The notes below the pieces were generated by a model that searched no databases, was not told the origin of the DNA, and was given only the letters and a program-made list of their open reading frames with translations. From Apis mellifera (Eukaryota > Arthropoda > Insecta > Hymenoptera > Apidae), in contig NC_037647.1 of assembly GCF_003254395.2 (NCBI RefSeq), positions 9,046,550 to 9,110,549 on the forward strand: a stretch of 64,000 nucleotides of DNA. Reading direction: 5' to 3'. Positions 51,946 through 63,149 of the stretch are shown here, one piece after another (positions within the stretch are counted from its first letter, which is position 1; every line of letters begins with the position of its first letter). Position numbers and translations under genes: made by a program.

Positions 51946-52025
51946 TGTATATCGATGAGAAAGAAAAAGGAAAGGTTTTACGGAAAACTCGGCAATATTT
52001 GCCCGAATTTCGCACTCGAGCGTTG

Positions 52026-52058
52026 ATGAATATCTTTTTTTCTCCGATTTTGTTGCAG
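52026..52058 (+). other. 3' splice region of the EGF exon
   Basis: A T/C-rich tract (TCTTTTTTTCTCC...) leads into TTTTGTTGCAG. It is a strong acceptor, and TGAT just before it could serve as a branch site. Confidence -1.
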
Positions 52059-52167
52059 CGACGGCGGCCTGGCCGAGGCAGGAGCAGCCGTGCCCGATAG
52101 CTGGAGACTTTTGCATGAACGGTGGTACCTGCCTGTTTTTCGAGACCGTCGGTGAACCAGCATGCAG
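52059..52167 (+). CDS. vn: vein/neuregulin-like EGFR ligand, internal exon: first part of EGF-like domain (Cys1-Cys4)
   Basis: This internal exon has 109 bases. Its first two bases join the last base of the exon at 33748-33890 to make Thr, and 35 whole codons follow, then two bases of a split codon. A pyrimidine-rich acceptor ending TTGTTGCAG precedes it and a GTGAGC donor follows. The peptide contains PCPIAGDFCMNGGTC and ends GEPAC, giving cysteines with 6, 5 and 10 residues between them. That is the C1-C4 half of an EGF module, and FCMNGGTC parallels FCVNGGEC of neuregulin-1. The EGF domain is the part that binds and activates the EGF receptor. The intron falls in the codon between C4 and C5, so the remaining C-x8-C part is in the next exon, which I did not find in this window. 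The Ig-then-EGF order and matching phase support Vein. An antisense open frame across this exon is a shadow. Confidence -1.
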
Positions 52168-52173
52168 GTGAGC
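52168..52173 (+). other. 5' splice donor of the EGF exon
   Basis: The exon ends TGCAG and the intron starts GTGAGC. It interrupts the codon between EGF cysteines 4 and 5 after its second base. Confidence -1.
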
Positions 52174-53210
52174 GCCAGCATCGATCCATTTTCTTTCTTT
52201 CGCATAATTGAATCCACCACCTCCTCGTCCTCTCCAATCCTATCCTCGATGTAACAACATGAGAGATCATCGAATTATCGAATTATCATCGAATGTATAA
52301 AAGGGGATCGAGAGTCGATAAAGACGGATCTCGACTGGGTTGGCTACACGCTTCTCTGTCGAGAACGATACAGATTGAAAATAACGAAACAAACGACTGC
52401 GAAACGCTTTTCCCTTGCGCTCTCCTCGAAAAAGACGGAGAGATCGAGCGGAGCCGAGTCGAAATTGAGTTTCGCTTCTTGTTACCCTCTTTTCCACCAA
52501 CACCTATCCGCCCGCCCGCTCGCAGCGGATGGGATTGGGACGAGGGGAGGAGGGAAGCAAGAGTTTTTCGCGGCATGTTTGTTGCCGATTTCGTGCACCT
52601 CGCCAGACACGTCGAGTCTACTGACCTCCCGACCATCCTCTCCCCTCTCCTCCCTTCCTCCTCCGGTTCACGCTCCAATCTCCAATTCCACTCCGTCTTC
52701 TCTTTTTCCATCCGACCCATCCCTTACGACCGACCTCCGACCCATCCATTAAAGGGGCCATCTCGCTCTCCTCTTATATTCCATTCTCTCCACTTTTTCC
52801 TTCCTCTCCTCTTCCTACTCCTTTCTCTATTACACTTTTCTGCCTGCCTCTCTTCAGCTGATCTCGATCAAATTGTTTATTAACCTAATCGTAACGATCA
52901 ATTTCAATTGTTCACGCGTTTACATCCCCTCGAAGAGATTCTCAATTTTCCTCTCCTCAGGGGAGGGAGAAAACGTAGATCGAATCGAGAAGAAGAGACG
53001 AAAGACAGGAGGGGAAGGGATTAAGGGAAGACGAGGCCGAGTCCATTTCTGAAAAGGTGAAAAATTCCTTTCCACCTTTGAGAAAGGAGAGAGCCAGGTT
53101 TCCGACTATCCAGGCCGAATTTTCCTCCACCTTGGCGCGATTTCATCGGTTCTTTCGAAAATTAAATTTCCCAAGTGGCACACCCCGCTTTCCCACGGGG
53201 GTCATCCATC

Positions 53211-53234
53211 CCTCCTCCTCCTCCTCCTCCTCCT
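53211..53234. repeat. (CCT)8 microsatellite
   Basis: Eight CCT units. Confidence -1.
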
Positions 53235-54499
53235 CTTTCCCCCTCCCGCGTAGGTTTAATTAAAAAAGTTCGCCGATGATCGGCGCGCATAGCTCCGCGG
53301 AATTAGCCGGCCGATCAATCGCGAAGGAACACGTTGTTCCCGCCCACGTTCTTCCTCCTTTCTCCCCCGTCGAATTACTTCTAGTTCGGTGTTAAAAATC
53401 ACAGAGAGAGAAAGAGAAAGAGGAAGAGAGAGGAAGAGAATGGAACCCGGGTGGAAAAAGTTGGCCAATATCAAAGCAAACACTCATCCGGCCAACATTT
53501 CCCTCGATTCTGGCAAACACTCGACTCGACTAATTTCAACGAAACGAGAGAGGAGAGGACCTCTCGCTTCCTCCGCGAACCCTATCGCTATTATTCCAAC
53601 GACGCGGCCAACTTTCCGCCGTTTCCTCCTCGTACGCGTAACGAGAAGCCGAACGAGCAGCAGAAGCTTCCTGAGACGAACGAGCGTTAGAAAGAGAGAG
53701 AGGAAAATCGGGACGACGACGACAATAGCCTTTTTGTCGGTGCGCTTTGACGTTGATTAGCCGCTCGTTAAATAAATTCGGAGGACGGAGCTGATACTCG
53801 AATAAAAGTGAGCCGGTGGAGGCGAGGGAAAAAGGGCGACCGACCGTGGAAAGAGAGAGAGAGAGAGCAAAGGGAAACACTGTGGTCTATGGACGGGTCC
53901 CAATGCGAACACCGCGCTGCCATCGGTTGACGAGGGTTTATTGGCTTTATCGAGGAATCAGGTCGTCCCCAGGAGGAACACGGGTCGAGGGAGGGAAAAG
54001 GGGGCGAGAGAGAGAGAAACAGGGAAAAAAAGGAAAGGAACGACCGTCGGAAAGAATGGACAATGGACAAATGAGCGTACACCAAGCATTGTCTATCTCG
54101 CATGCAACCAACTGGGGCGCAAACAGATTCGTACGTGTACGTATTCTATTATTCGTGCGACCGTGGAAAATGAGTTGCTCCGATGCGCGAGATGGAAGAG
54201 GGAAAATATTCCATAAACACGAATATTTCGCTACCACGGTCGCTGCGAGTGATGAAAGACGTTTCCGCGCCTAATAAATCGAATCCCTTGCTCAAAATTC
54301 TCCTCATCAAGCCGAAACCGTGACGCTGATAATAAATCCACGACTCGTGTCTCGCCAATCCCCTCCCCGATTTATAGATTTCCAATGAGTCGTCTTTCGC
54401 GTGGAGTAAATTGTCTCTGGTGATTCCCGATAAACTGGAAAAAGTGGCGTTAAACGGGCAACTGGATGGAGGGACTTAACTTAAAGGTTGAAAAGAATC

Positions 54500-54521
54500 G
54501 AGAGAAAGAGAGAGAGAGAGA
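54500..54521. repeat. (GA)n microsatellite
   Basis: GA run with one AA interruption. Confidence -1.
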
Positions 54522-55485
54522 AAAGTTGGGAAGAGGGTGGCAAGGTCGATGACCCAGTTTAAAGTATCGCGAGCGAATCGAACATCCGCGACCGAGTCCC
54601 GATCCACCCCTTCCTCGATCCATCCACCCTTTCCAATCATCACCGATCCCCCTTTCGCAACGGGGGAACCTCGCAGCGGCGCTCCGCCAAAATACACAGC
54701 TGATGCAAAGCTTTCGCGCTCACCCACCACGGCGCGGGATGGATGCTCGTAAATCTCGCCCGGAGACACTTCATCCCGAACCCTCGCGCGATCCGTTCAA
54801 CCCCTCCCCCCCTGTACGTAGAATCACGACCCGTGATTCCAGACGAGGCATTTTTCCGTCCAAGATATCCAAGAGAGACGCTATTCTACTCCCCTTTCTT
54901 CTCTTCCCTCGAAACTTGACTCGAACTGGAACAATAAAAATAATAAGAAGATAAGATGAGGAAAAATTTGAGTAATTGAGAGACGAATGGTAAAAAACGA
55001 TGGAACGGTACCTTATGCCGCGCGTCATCGAGAGAATATTTGAAACTGGAATATTTCTGTTAGGTATATACAACAAGCAGACAGGGTGAATTGTCGAGGG
55101 TAAATTGTCGAGAATTCGACGAGGTGAAAAGTTGGACTCGCAGCGCCGTTCGCGGCAGATAAGGTTAGATAAAAACGGGGACGTTAAAGCGGAACGAACA
55201 GGTACGTAACGGCCTGTCTGCCAGGAGGTGGCGGTAGCCCGGAACGGAGCCAGGAGGAGCGAGAGAAGAGAGAGAGAGAGGGGAGGAGAAAAATGGAAGA
55301 ATAAAGCACCCTCTAATATCCAGTGCTTCGCCGACCTCTCACGCCTTTTTTTTTTTCTCCATTCTTTCTTTTTTTTCTCCCGTTTCCGTATAACCCTGGC
55401 CCATATACCGACGCTCGAATCTCGGCCTGCATACGCACAAAAGCTGTCGCACAAAGCGGCGTGCAGTCTGCGCGAGCTCTCTCAC

Positions 55486-55489
<4 letters not shown>

Positions 55490-55516
<27 letters not shown>
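55490..55516. repeat. (CT)13 microsatellite
   Basis: Perfect CT run. Confidence -1.
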
Positions 55517-55519
<3 letters not shown>

Positions 55520-58500
55520 TCCCTCCCCGGATACGAATTCCTCCTTTTTAGACGCTCGTTATTTTAACGGAAAGGTGCAAAGCTTTTATATGAAAATGTA
55601 CTCCAGTTTTCAAGCAAGGTCGCCGCCCCTATCTCGGCGAGAATTTTCGATACGAGAGGCCGCGCGATATTCTCGAGTTGATTTTTCGAGCGGGCGAGTA
55701 TAACAACCAAAGTCGACGTTTCGTGTAAAAACGTTTCTATCTCCCCTTCGAAAATTTTTTTTTCTTAAAAAAATGATTTTTCCCCCCCTTGATCGTACAA
55801 ACAACCATATCCTCCATTGATATTTCTTCCAATAATAACGTCAAGCGTATAAGTTTCCGTATAAGTAAAAGGTATAACGAGTGGATTTCATCGAGAGAGG
55901 AGAAATTTATTCTCTCGAGATTTTCTCCTTTTTTTTTCTCTCTCTTTTCTTTTCCATCCTTCGAACATCGTCATCAACCGAGCGTAATAATATCGAGAGA
56001 GAGAGGGATGACAGTTTCGCAGATTTTGAAGCGAGGAGAGAGAGAAAAAAAAAATAAAAATAAAAAAAATAAAATAAAATAAAGATTGATGCGACTGATT
56101 TGTCTTGCGCTTGGCGTCTGGCGCATCGTTTCGGGACGAAAGTGTGGAGAACGGGGGAGGGGATAAAAGCAGGACTGACTGGAAGGTTAAAATAATGGAT
56201 GGACGTGGCGCGTAGTAGGCGCGCGTAAAAGGGCGCGTTTCCAGAGTTTTACTTAGCCGGCATTTTTCACGCGTCCCAAGGAGAGAAAAACGAGGGAGGG
56301 GACGGGGGGGACAGTGACTGAGTGTTGTCACATCTAATACGACGCTGTTAGTTTGCATTACGTTAACGCGACGGTTTATAATACGTTCCCCTCCCCGGAG
56401 AAGACACGCAAGATTTTGAACGGGAATTTTGAATGGAGAGTCGAAAAAAAAAAAAAATTGGGGAGGAAAAAGAAAAGAGGAAGAGAATAAAAATCAAGGA
56501 GGAAGGAGTAGCGGTCTTTTTGCAGCGCGCACCCGCACCTCCCTCTCGGACGTCTTAATAGAACTCGAAATCCCGCTTAACGTTGAAAGAAAAATAGCAC
56601 ACCTATACATTTAAATTGAAGTTTTCGTTTGAATTTCATGTAGGCGTTAAATTAAAACCGATGGAAACTACTACTAGCGCCGCGGCTTGCGCGCCCGGCT
56701 TTCCGTTTTCCCTTTACCACCGGATTCCGTTCGCGCTCCCGTTGAAAAGGTTCGTTAATAAAGACGATGAAAATTACGGGTTAGGTGGATCTTTTTAAAA
56801 GGGAAAATAATTCCACGGAAGGAAGATTACGTCGAATGCGGGAAAAGGGATATCGGGGTTCAGGTATCAAAATTCCATCAACGATACTACTCTTTAAATT
56901 TCTATTCGTATAATAATATTATCTCAATTTACGGAAACGACGACGGAAAGATTAAAGTATCTCGAGTGTACCCGTTCTTTTTTTTTACCGTTGTTTCCAA
57001 ATTCGAATTAATCGAATCTCGATTCGTTTTTCTTTTTCGTGTGTGTATTTCGCAAATATTCCACAACGATTCGATCCACTAACGTTCTCGCGAGTAAAGA
57101 GACGTAGGTACGAAATAGTAGGTGGAAATCGTAACCAAGGTTTATCCGTGGTGGAACGCGATGAGAGAGAGAATTTCTCGAAAGGGAGGAGAAGCCAGAA
57201 TACCTGGACGACCGCAAGACATAACGCGGTGCCTCGACGTCGACGTTCGGGGAAAAGGACATTTAACATTCGGACCACGAAGAACGTTCGAGACCGATCA
57301 CCGATTAGTTCGGCATAGTTCGAACTCTGGTGGAATGCGATCCACCCATTCGTGACTTTTCCGGAAAAACCTCGACTTTTTAATCCTCCTCCTTCCTGCC
57401 TCGGAGGATATCCAAATATCGAGGAACGAGGAGGGAGGGGAGACGAACGGTCCAGTTTCTCCCGCGGTATTTAACCAGCAAATAGTTGGTCTGCCGCGAT
57501 CACCTAAAGCGGCGAAAATACGAGGCCCCAATTTTCCACGACCGCCGTTCCGAGACCGCTAGCTTATTGTCTATTCCGAGTGCCGACTAAATTCACCGTG
57601 TCACCGGCAGACGGTTTACTGGCGGAGAAACGATCAGAGATAGAGCCCCCCTGGCCCTTCGAGACGCGGAGGAACGCGCGTTTCCGGAGAACCGCGGAAC
57701 GCGTCTCTCCCCGACCGAGTTAATGCTCCAACGCCACCCGTATTCGTAATCGAATAGTCTCGAGAGAAAGAGAGACTCGGTGTTTTCAACCCCTATCTAC
57801 GATGCAACGGTGTTGGTTAATTTAAAGGATGACCGATACTGCGCGATAACGATTGCAACTGGTGCTCTGCATCGTCTTGCAATCTCTCCATTGTACTATG
57901 TTTGTATACAAGTTTCGGCGACTTTTATGGGGACCGGCGTAAATACTCGCGGAGCAAAGTTGCACAAAGACGGTTTCAATTAACAATTAACGTACGTTTG
58001 TCGGCGATTTAATTTAAATTCTTATGAACGGGGTATCGCGGGCAGAATCGGGTTGTAATTTTCGAAGAAGAGCCGGGGGGATTTGCAATAGCTTCCGTAT
58101 ACGTACTCGAAACCAATTATCCCCCGGGTTCGTTGTTAAAGCGATCGAAGCACCTCCCTTGTACGAATTTTGCGATCGTCCCGTTGAATAAATTGGGGAG
58201 TAAGGACGATAATGAGATTGGGCATTTCGTTGCAATTGTAAACGATCGTGAAAATTTCCGTGATTCATCGTTATCGTCGTCTCCATCCTCCTGTATCTGT
58301 ATCGAACCTCGTGTAAATATCGTTCACGTGACGCGTGATCGCGGTGCAAAGAAACACGCTTGCCCTTGTCTCAAGATCACAACCTTTCGTGCTTCGGTCC
58401 CCATAAATTTCTCCCACGTCTCGGATATAAAAAAAATATTGCCGCAAGGAAAGAAAGTTGTTTTTATCATCGCCGCAACGCGGATTTGCGAAGCCGATAG

Positions 58501-59574
58501 AAATTCCGACTTAGTTTGCGAAACGTTTCTACCGCAATCCATTCGCGCGATAACTTTGCATTCTCTGCCAACTTTAAAAACATCTTTTTTTTTCCCTCTC
58601 TTTCTTTTCCTTTTATTCTCTCTTTCGAGCAACTCGATCGAAAAGTGGCGGTTTCCGTTAAGCTGATTTGACGGTACGTTACACTACGAAAGCGCTCGAA
58701 AGTCTCTGTTTAAGCTGATCTCGAAATCTCGAAACCTCCCTTGGACGAAAAAAACCGGAAGGAAGGGGGAGAGAGGAGAGACAAGATCGTCACGACGCGT
58801 TCAAAGACCGCTTTTACCTCCTCGAGATAGGTGAATCTCGTTAAAGAATGAATCGTGTCCTCTCGTGAAAAGTTAAACGACCGGCGGTTCAACCTAATAA
58901 TTCATCCCCAAGCATGTTACTTTTTTCGTATCTTCCCTTATGGATACGTTCGACACACTCTTTATTCCCCAACAACATTTTCCAACTTTCGAATATCGAG
59001 ACTCTCGAAAAGACGAGGGAAAAAACGAGAAGAAAAAGAATCTTCCAATTACGTTCGAAATGATTTTGCGAAATTTAATAAGAATCGTTCACGTCGAGAT
59101 CGAGGGGTTTTTCGAATCCGTCGCTAGGTCTTTTCAATCTTTACACCGTGGCAGCGTAGGTCGGTTCGACGAGAGGCAAGAGTTTTGCGGGGTCCAAAGG
59201 GGTGGCTTATGAATGGGCAATTAATCCACGAAAACCACCGGCGCGTCGTCCTCGGTGCTCGCGTGCTCCGTTACACCGCTAAGCCACCTAAAATCCAGCC
59301 GTCCACCATACCATACACTGTATTATTCAAAGAGTGCCCCTCCCCCACCCCGTTTCTATCTCTCTTTCCATCTCTCTAACTCTTTCCCCCCTCCTCTGAT
59401 AATGATTTATTTAGCCGAGCAGCGTACGCAAATAGAGGGGAGAGAAGGGGACATTAGCTGCAACTAAGCTGCAGCGGCACCTGTACATATTCCTTTCAAA
59501 GGGGTACGGGATTATCTTTGCGACTCTTAATGACGTTACGCGATACCTTTACTCGGTCGAAGCTTCGGCAACAC

Positions 59575-59600
59575 CGACGACGACGACGACGCCGCCGCCC
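59575..59600. repeat. (CGA)n then (CGC)n repeat
   Basis: About five GAC units turning into GCC units. Confidence -1.
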
Positions 59601-60121
59601 CGCCCAGGGCCCCCATATTGCAATATTGAATTCTCTCTTTGTGTCGTTCGTAACGTTTCGCGAAATTTACCGGGCATTTTGTCCACCACCGCCGCCAACC
59701 CTCTTCCCCCCCTCCCCTGGTTCGCAACCGCGATACGGTTCCAATGTATCCGCGTATCTCGTCAACCGTCCAATGGGGATGAAATTAATAAAAGCGCGAC
59801 GCGCATAAGCGTCGAAATAGCGAGGATCCCTTTACGCCCCAAACACCCGAACAACACGCCAACTCGTCACATATAATTAAACTATCATCTCCATATTCAT
59901 GCAAGCCAAAGCAAACTTCCATACTCATCCATATACATTGCTAAACAGTTGTCGGTCACCTATTTGCATTTAGGTTACAGTCTTCATTAACCAGGCCGGT
60001 GCGCCTCGCGCGTTAAAACGCAGAAATTTTTGTAATTCCTCCTCTTTCTCCCTTCTTCCTTTCTTTCTTTCTTTTTTCCCCCATTCTTTTTCATCCTCGC
60101 CGCGTGTATGCATCGCGTTCC

Positions 60122-60143
60122 TTCGTTCGTTCGTTCGTTCGTT
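60122..60143. repeat. (TTCG)n microsatellite
   Basis: Five and a half TTCG units. Confidence -1.
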
Positions 60144-60849
60144 GGTTGTTGACTTTTTAAAAAATTCTCGCGAATCACGCCAACCAACCTCTCCCCCTCC
60201 CTCCGATCTATATCGACCCGTTCCAGCAACCCGCAAAGAAACGCCACCCACCCATTCACCACCGTTACACCGTATTACCGCCACCATTGTATACTGTACG
60301 CTGGCAGGGAAGAGAAACGAGGGTAGAGGAGAAAAAGCAGGGAGGGGAAAGCAAATCGAAACGTCAGCGGTGAATGGCGTTTCGGTAACCCACTCGATGC
60401 ACCCCCGTAACCGGATCCACTTAGCCGATCCTGGAGAAAATTCTTGGGCGACGCGTGTCGCCGACACTCTCGCCGGAATCGGCTTCTGCGAGAATGGCAG
60501 CAGCCGTTATGGAAAATGGGGGGAGGGGCGCCGTGAGAAACGCCGGCAACCAATACGATAACGCGTTTTGACACGTAAAACTCTGGCAAATCGGTATCCG
60601 TTTGCGCTTCCACGTCACCGACGGACGAAAATATACGGCGGGACAACGAACAGGGGGAGGAGGGGAAGGGACGCGTTACGCCCCACGCGTCTCCTCGCCA
60701 AGACAAAAAATAAGGCTTTCGCTCTCGTCGCTCGTTCCTCCTCCTTCACACCAGTTCTCGGTCATTCCATTGTCCGAAATCTCTCTCTCTCCACGCGTGA
60801 AAATAAAATGTATCTTCCTGCCCTCCAATATTATTGTGACCTTTTTTCT

Positions 60850-61330
60850 CCAAAAAACGTTTGTTCGTTGCAAGAGAAGAAGAAAAATCGATATCTATAT
60901 TCGATTCTTTCGAAAGATTTTCCGAGAGGAAAGGAAAATTCGAAAGAAACTCGAGAAAGATCGATAATTTCCCCCGCGAAAAAACGTTCGTTCGTTGAAA
61001 GAGAAGAAGAAAAATCGATATCTACATTCGATTCTTTTCGAAAGATTTTCCGAGAGGAAAGGAGAATTCGAAAGAAACTCGAGAAGGATCGATAATTTCC
61101 CCCGCGAAAAAACGTATTTTGAAAGAAAAGAAGAAAAATCGATATCTATATTCGATTCTTTCGAAAAATTTTCCGAAAGGAAAAGAGAATTCAAAAGAAA
61201 GATTCGAGAAGGATCGATAATTTCCCCCGGGAAAAAACGTTTTGAAAGAAAAGAAGAAAAATCGATATCTACATTCGATTCTTTCGAAAGGAGAATTCGA
61301 AAGAAAGATTCGAGGAAAGGATCGATAATT
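60850..61330. repeat. four-copy tandem array, 123-127-bp unit (minisatellite)
   Basis: The anchor ATCGATATCT recurs at 60887, 61014, 61138 and 61261, giving periods of 127, 124 and 123 bases. Each unit carries GAAGAAAAATCGATATCT, TTCGATTCTTTCGAAA, GGAAAATTCGAAAGAAA-like and GATCGATAATT blocks; the first three also share TTTCCCCCG. The fourth unit has an internal deletion. Every unit has two CGATA words, eight in all. Both strands stay open for long stretches because the unit is low in stops; no protein family is recognised in either direction. Confidence -1.
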
Positions 61331-62037
61331 GAAACGGCGGATGGAGGGAGATTCGAGCAGAATTTTTTTCCCACCGCGGCGGAGATGGCTAGCGGAGGGT
61401 GGGGAAATTTTATTGCGTCGTGGAAAAACGTCGGCCGGCATTACAGTCCGTATCGATCTCTCCGCGAGACAGAAAAATAAATAACGTAACCGGGCAGGGC
61501 GAAATTAAAGCCCTCAGCTTCAGAGAGGAGGAGTCTCGCGGCCGCGTCGATGATTTTCGCTCCGGCGCGGGCGAATTTACGAGAGCGAAAAAACGAGAGC
61601 GCGACCGATATACGCGGATTCTATCGATTCTCGAGCCATAAACCCAAGGTGTCTTCGTCTCTTATTACGATCCTGGTCGTCTACGCTCTCCTCCCTTGCG
61701 CGCGAGAGGAGAAAATAAAACTTGGATCCCACTTGGATCTCCCTCTCTCTCTCTTTCTCTCTCTGTCAGTCGCGCGGAAGCTCGGATCGAGCTTTTTTTC
61801 TCGCGGCGCGGTAGCACGGCAGACAAGACGGTACCGTGGCCACGGCTAGCCAAAACATTCAGAGACTTGATCGCGAGCCAAAAATCTCATCGCACCGCCA
61901 AAAAGATACACCTGGCCCAATGGCGGGGCGTCGAGGAAAAGGAGGGAAACGATTCTATTTTTCTCGAGTCTTCGACTTCCTCCTCCCTCCCTCTCCCCCC
62001 TCCTTTTCTGCTTTCGTCGCGACCCCTCCTGTCTGAC

Positions 62038-62066
62038 GCGTCGTCGTCGTCGTCGTCGTCGTAGTC
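62038..62066. repeat. (TCG)n microsatellite
   Basis: About eight TCG units and one TAG variant. Confidence -1.
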
Positions 62067-62338
62067 GACACCTCACCTATTCTCGAGTCTCGGTGAATTT
62101 TCGCCCCGCGATTCAATCCCATAATGAACGTTGGCCCCTGGCTTCTCAACACCAGACGACGACAGTAATTATCGGAATGTTTTTCCCCTTCGGAAAAACC
62201 GTTCCCTTTAAAAAAAAAAAAAGAGAAAAAGAGAAGGAATCGATCGCGAGCTCCATTATTCGTCGGCCGATATATTTACGAAAACTTGTTTTCGCCCGTT
62301 TTTTGCACGGACCGCGAGCAAACTTTATCGATATCGGT

Positions 62339-62340
62339 GA

Positions 62341-62379
<39 letters not shown>
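62339..62379. repeat. (ATT)13 microsatellite
   Basis: Perfect ATT run of about 41 bases, the longest trinucleotide repeat here. Confidence -1.
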
Positions 62380-62562
62380 CGCGATCTCGACGTTCCGTAA
62401 CCGACAGCGTTTGCTACAGCGTTTCGCTCGGATTTTAATAAATTCAAAGCAGCCGCGTGCGTTAACGCACGCTCGAACCCTTTGTACCGCGTTATTTTCC
62501 TCGCGATACTGTTCAATATTCCATTATCATAAATGCGCCACTGGCGCGACTACGGCAACGAC

Positions 62563-62612
62563 CGTATCGTATCGTATCGTATCGTATCGTATCGTATCGT
62601 ACGTACGTACCG
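62563..62612. repeat. (CGTAT)n pentanucleotide repeat followed by (GTAC)n
   Basis: Seven to eight perfect CGTAT units (62563-62602) pass directly into a short GTAC run. Confidence -1.
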
Positions 62613-63127
62613 TTGTGTCGATGATCTCCGCGCGTGTCTCCATTTTCTTCCCGCGATCGGGATTTTGTTACATCCATCTCGGGAACGAAAAACGTGGATG
62701 TGAAATTATTCGAGAAAGGGAAAATCATTATATTTTCTCTTTCGACGTCGAAGATGTCTGAGAAAAAGTGAGGATAAAAGAAGGAACGATCGGTTGTTCG
62801 TTTAAAAAAGTCTAATTGGTTCGTTAGAAGCTGAAAAAAAAGAAAAAGGGAAAAAGCTTTCGCTTTCTCGTTTTTATTTTTTTCCATCTTCCTGATTTGA
62901 TTTCAACGTGTTGCAATTTAATTAAGAATTACGAGAGATGAAGTGGGGAGAGGGGAGGGGAAAAAAGAACTTTTGTATAGCGCGTATAGATACACGCTCG
63001 TATCGTTTTACACGAGGAGTGTAAATTGTATTTTTTCCAGCGGGGGCGCGAAAGTCCGCGAACGAAAAAAAAAAAATAAAAAAAGGAAAAATGGAGCATT
63101 CGCGCTCAACGAAAGCCTCGCTGAGCC

Positions 63128-63149
63128 TTCCTCCTCCTCCTCCTCCTCC
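63128..63149. repeat. (CCT)n microsatellite
   Basis: About seven CCT units. Confidence -1.

Larger units (their letters stand above)
33891..52058 (+). other. intron between Ig and EGF exons (18,168 bp, phase 1)
   Basis: The borders are GTGAGT at 33891 and a polypyrimidine tract ending GTTGCAG at 52058. The flanking codon is split after its first base. No cassette exon could be supported. The intron holds the E-box cluster at 39081-39111, a hairpin at 41142-41186, a CTAC repeat at 41621-41644, the nested duplication at 43610-44805, a GGAA microsatellite at 47317-47344 and an ATT repeat at 48182-48244. About 41980-43080 is more AT-rich than the rest. A large intron here is plausible for regulatory DNA, but that is inference. 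Confidence -1.

Noticed and set aside
51464..52270. 268-codon open frame on the minus strand
   Set aside because: It is antisense to the EGF exon and its splice sites, and the translation includes reversed polypyrimidine and GA repeats. It is a shadow of the real exon.
58133..58666. 177-codon open frame on the plus strand
   Set aside because: It begins at TTG and contains no internal Met. The end is a Phe/Leu/Ser run from a T/C-rich tract, and no family or fitting splice phase was recognised. It could be revisited if transcripts exist.
59941..59975. Candidate acceptor followed by a Cys codon for the EGF second half
   Set aside because: The cysteines after the AG are spaced C-x4-C and a stop follows at once. 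The C-x8-C spacing of EGF is absent.
60895..61480. Long overlapping open frames on both strands across the tandem array
   Set aside because: The frames persist because a stop-poor unit of 123-127 bp is repeated. The periods are not all multiples of three, so the frame shifts between copies, and the translations are low-complexity.
62093..62761. 222-codon open frame on the plus strand
   Set aside because: The central part is a poly-Ile run from the ATT microsatellite and a repeated VSYRI block from the CGTAT repeat. It is repeat-driven.
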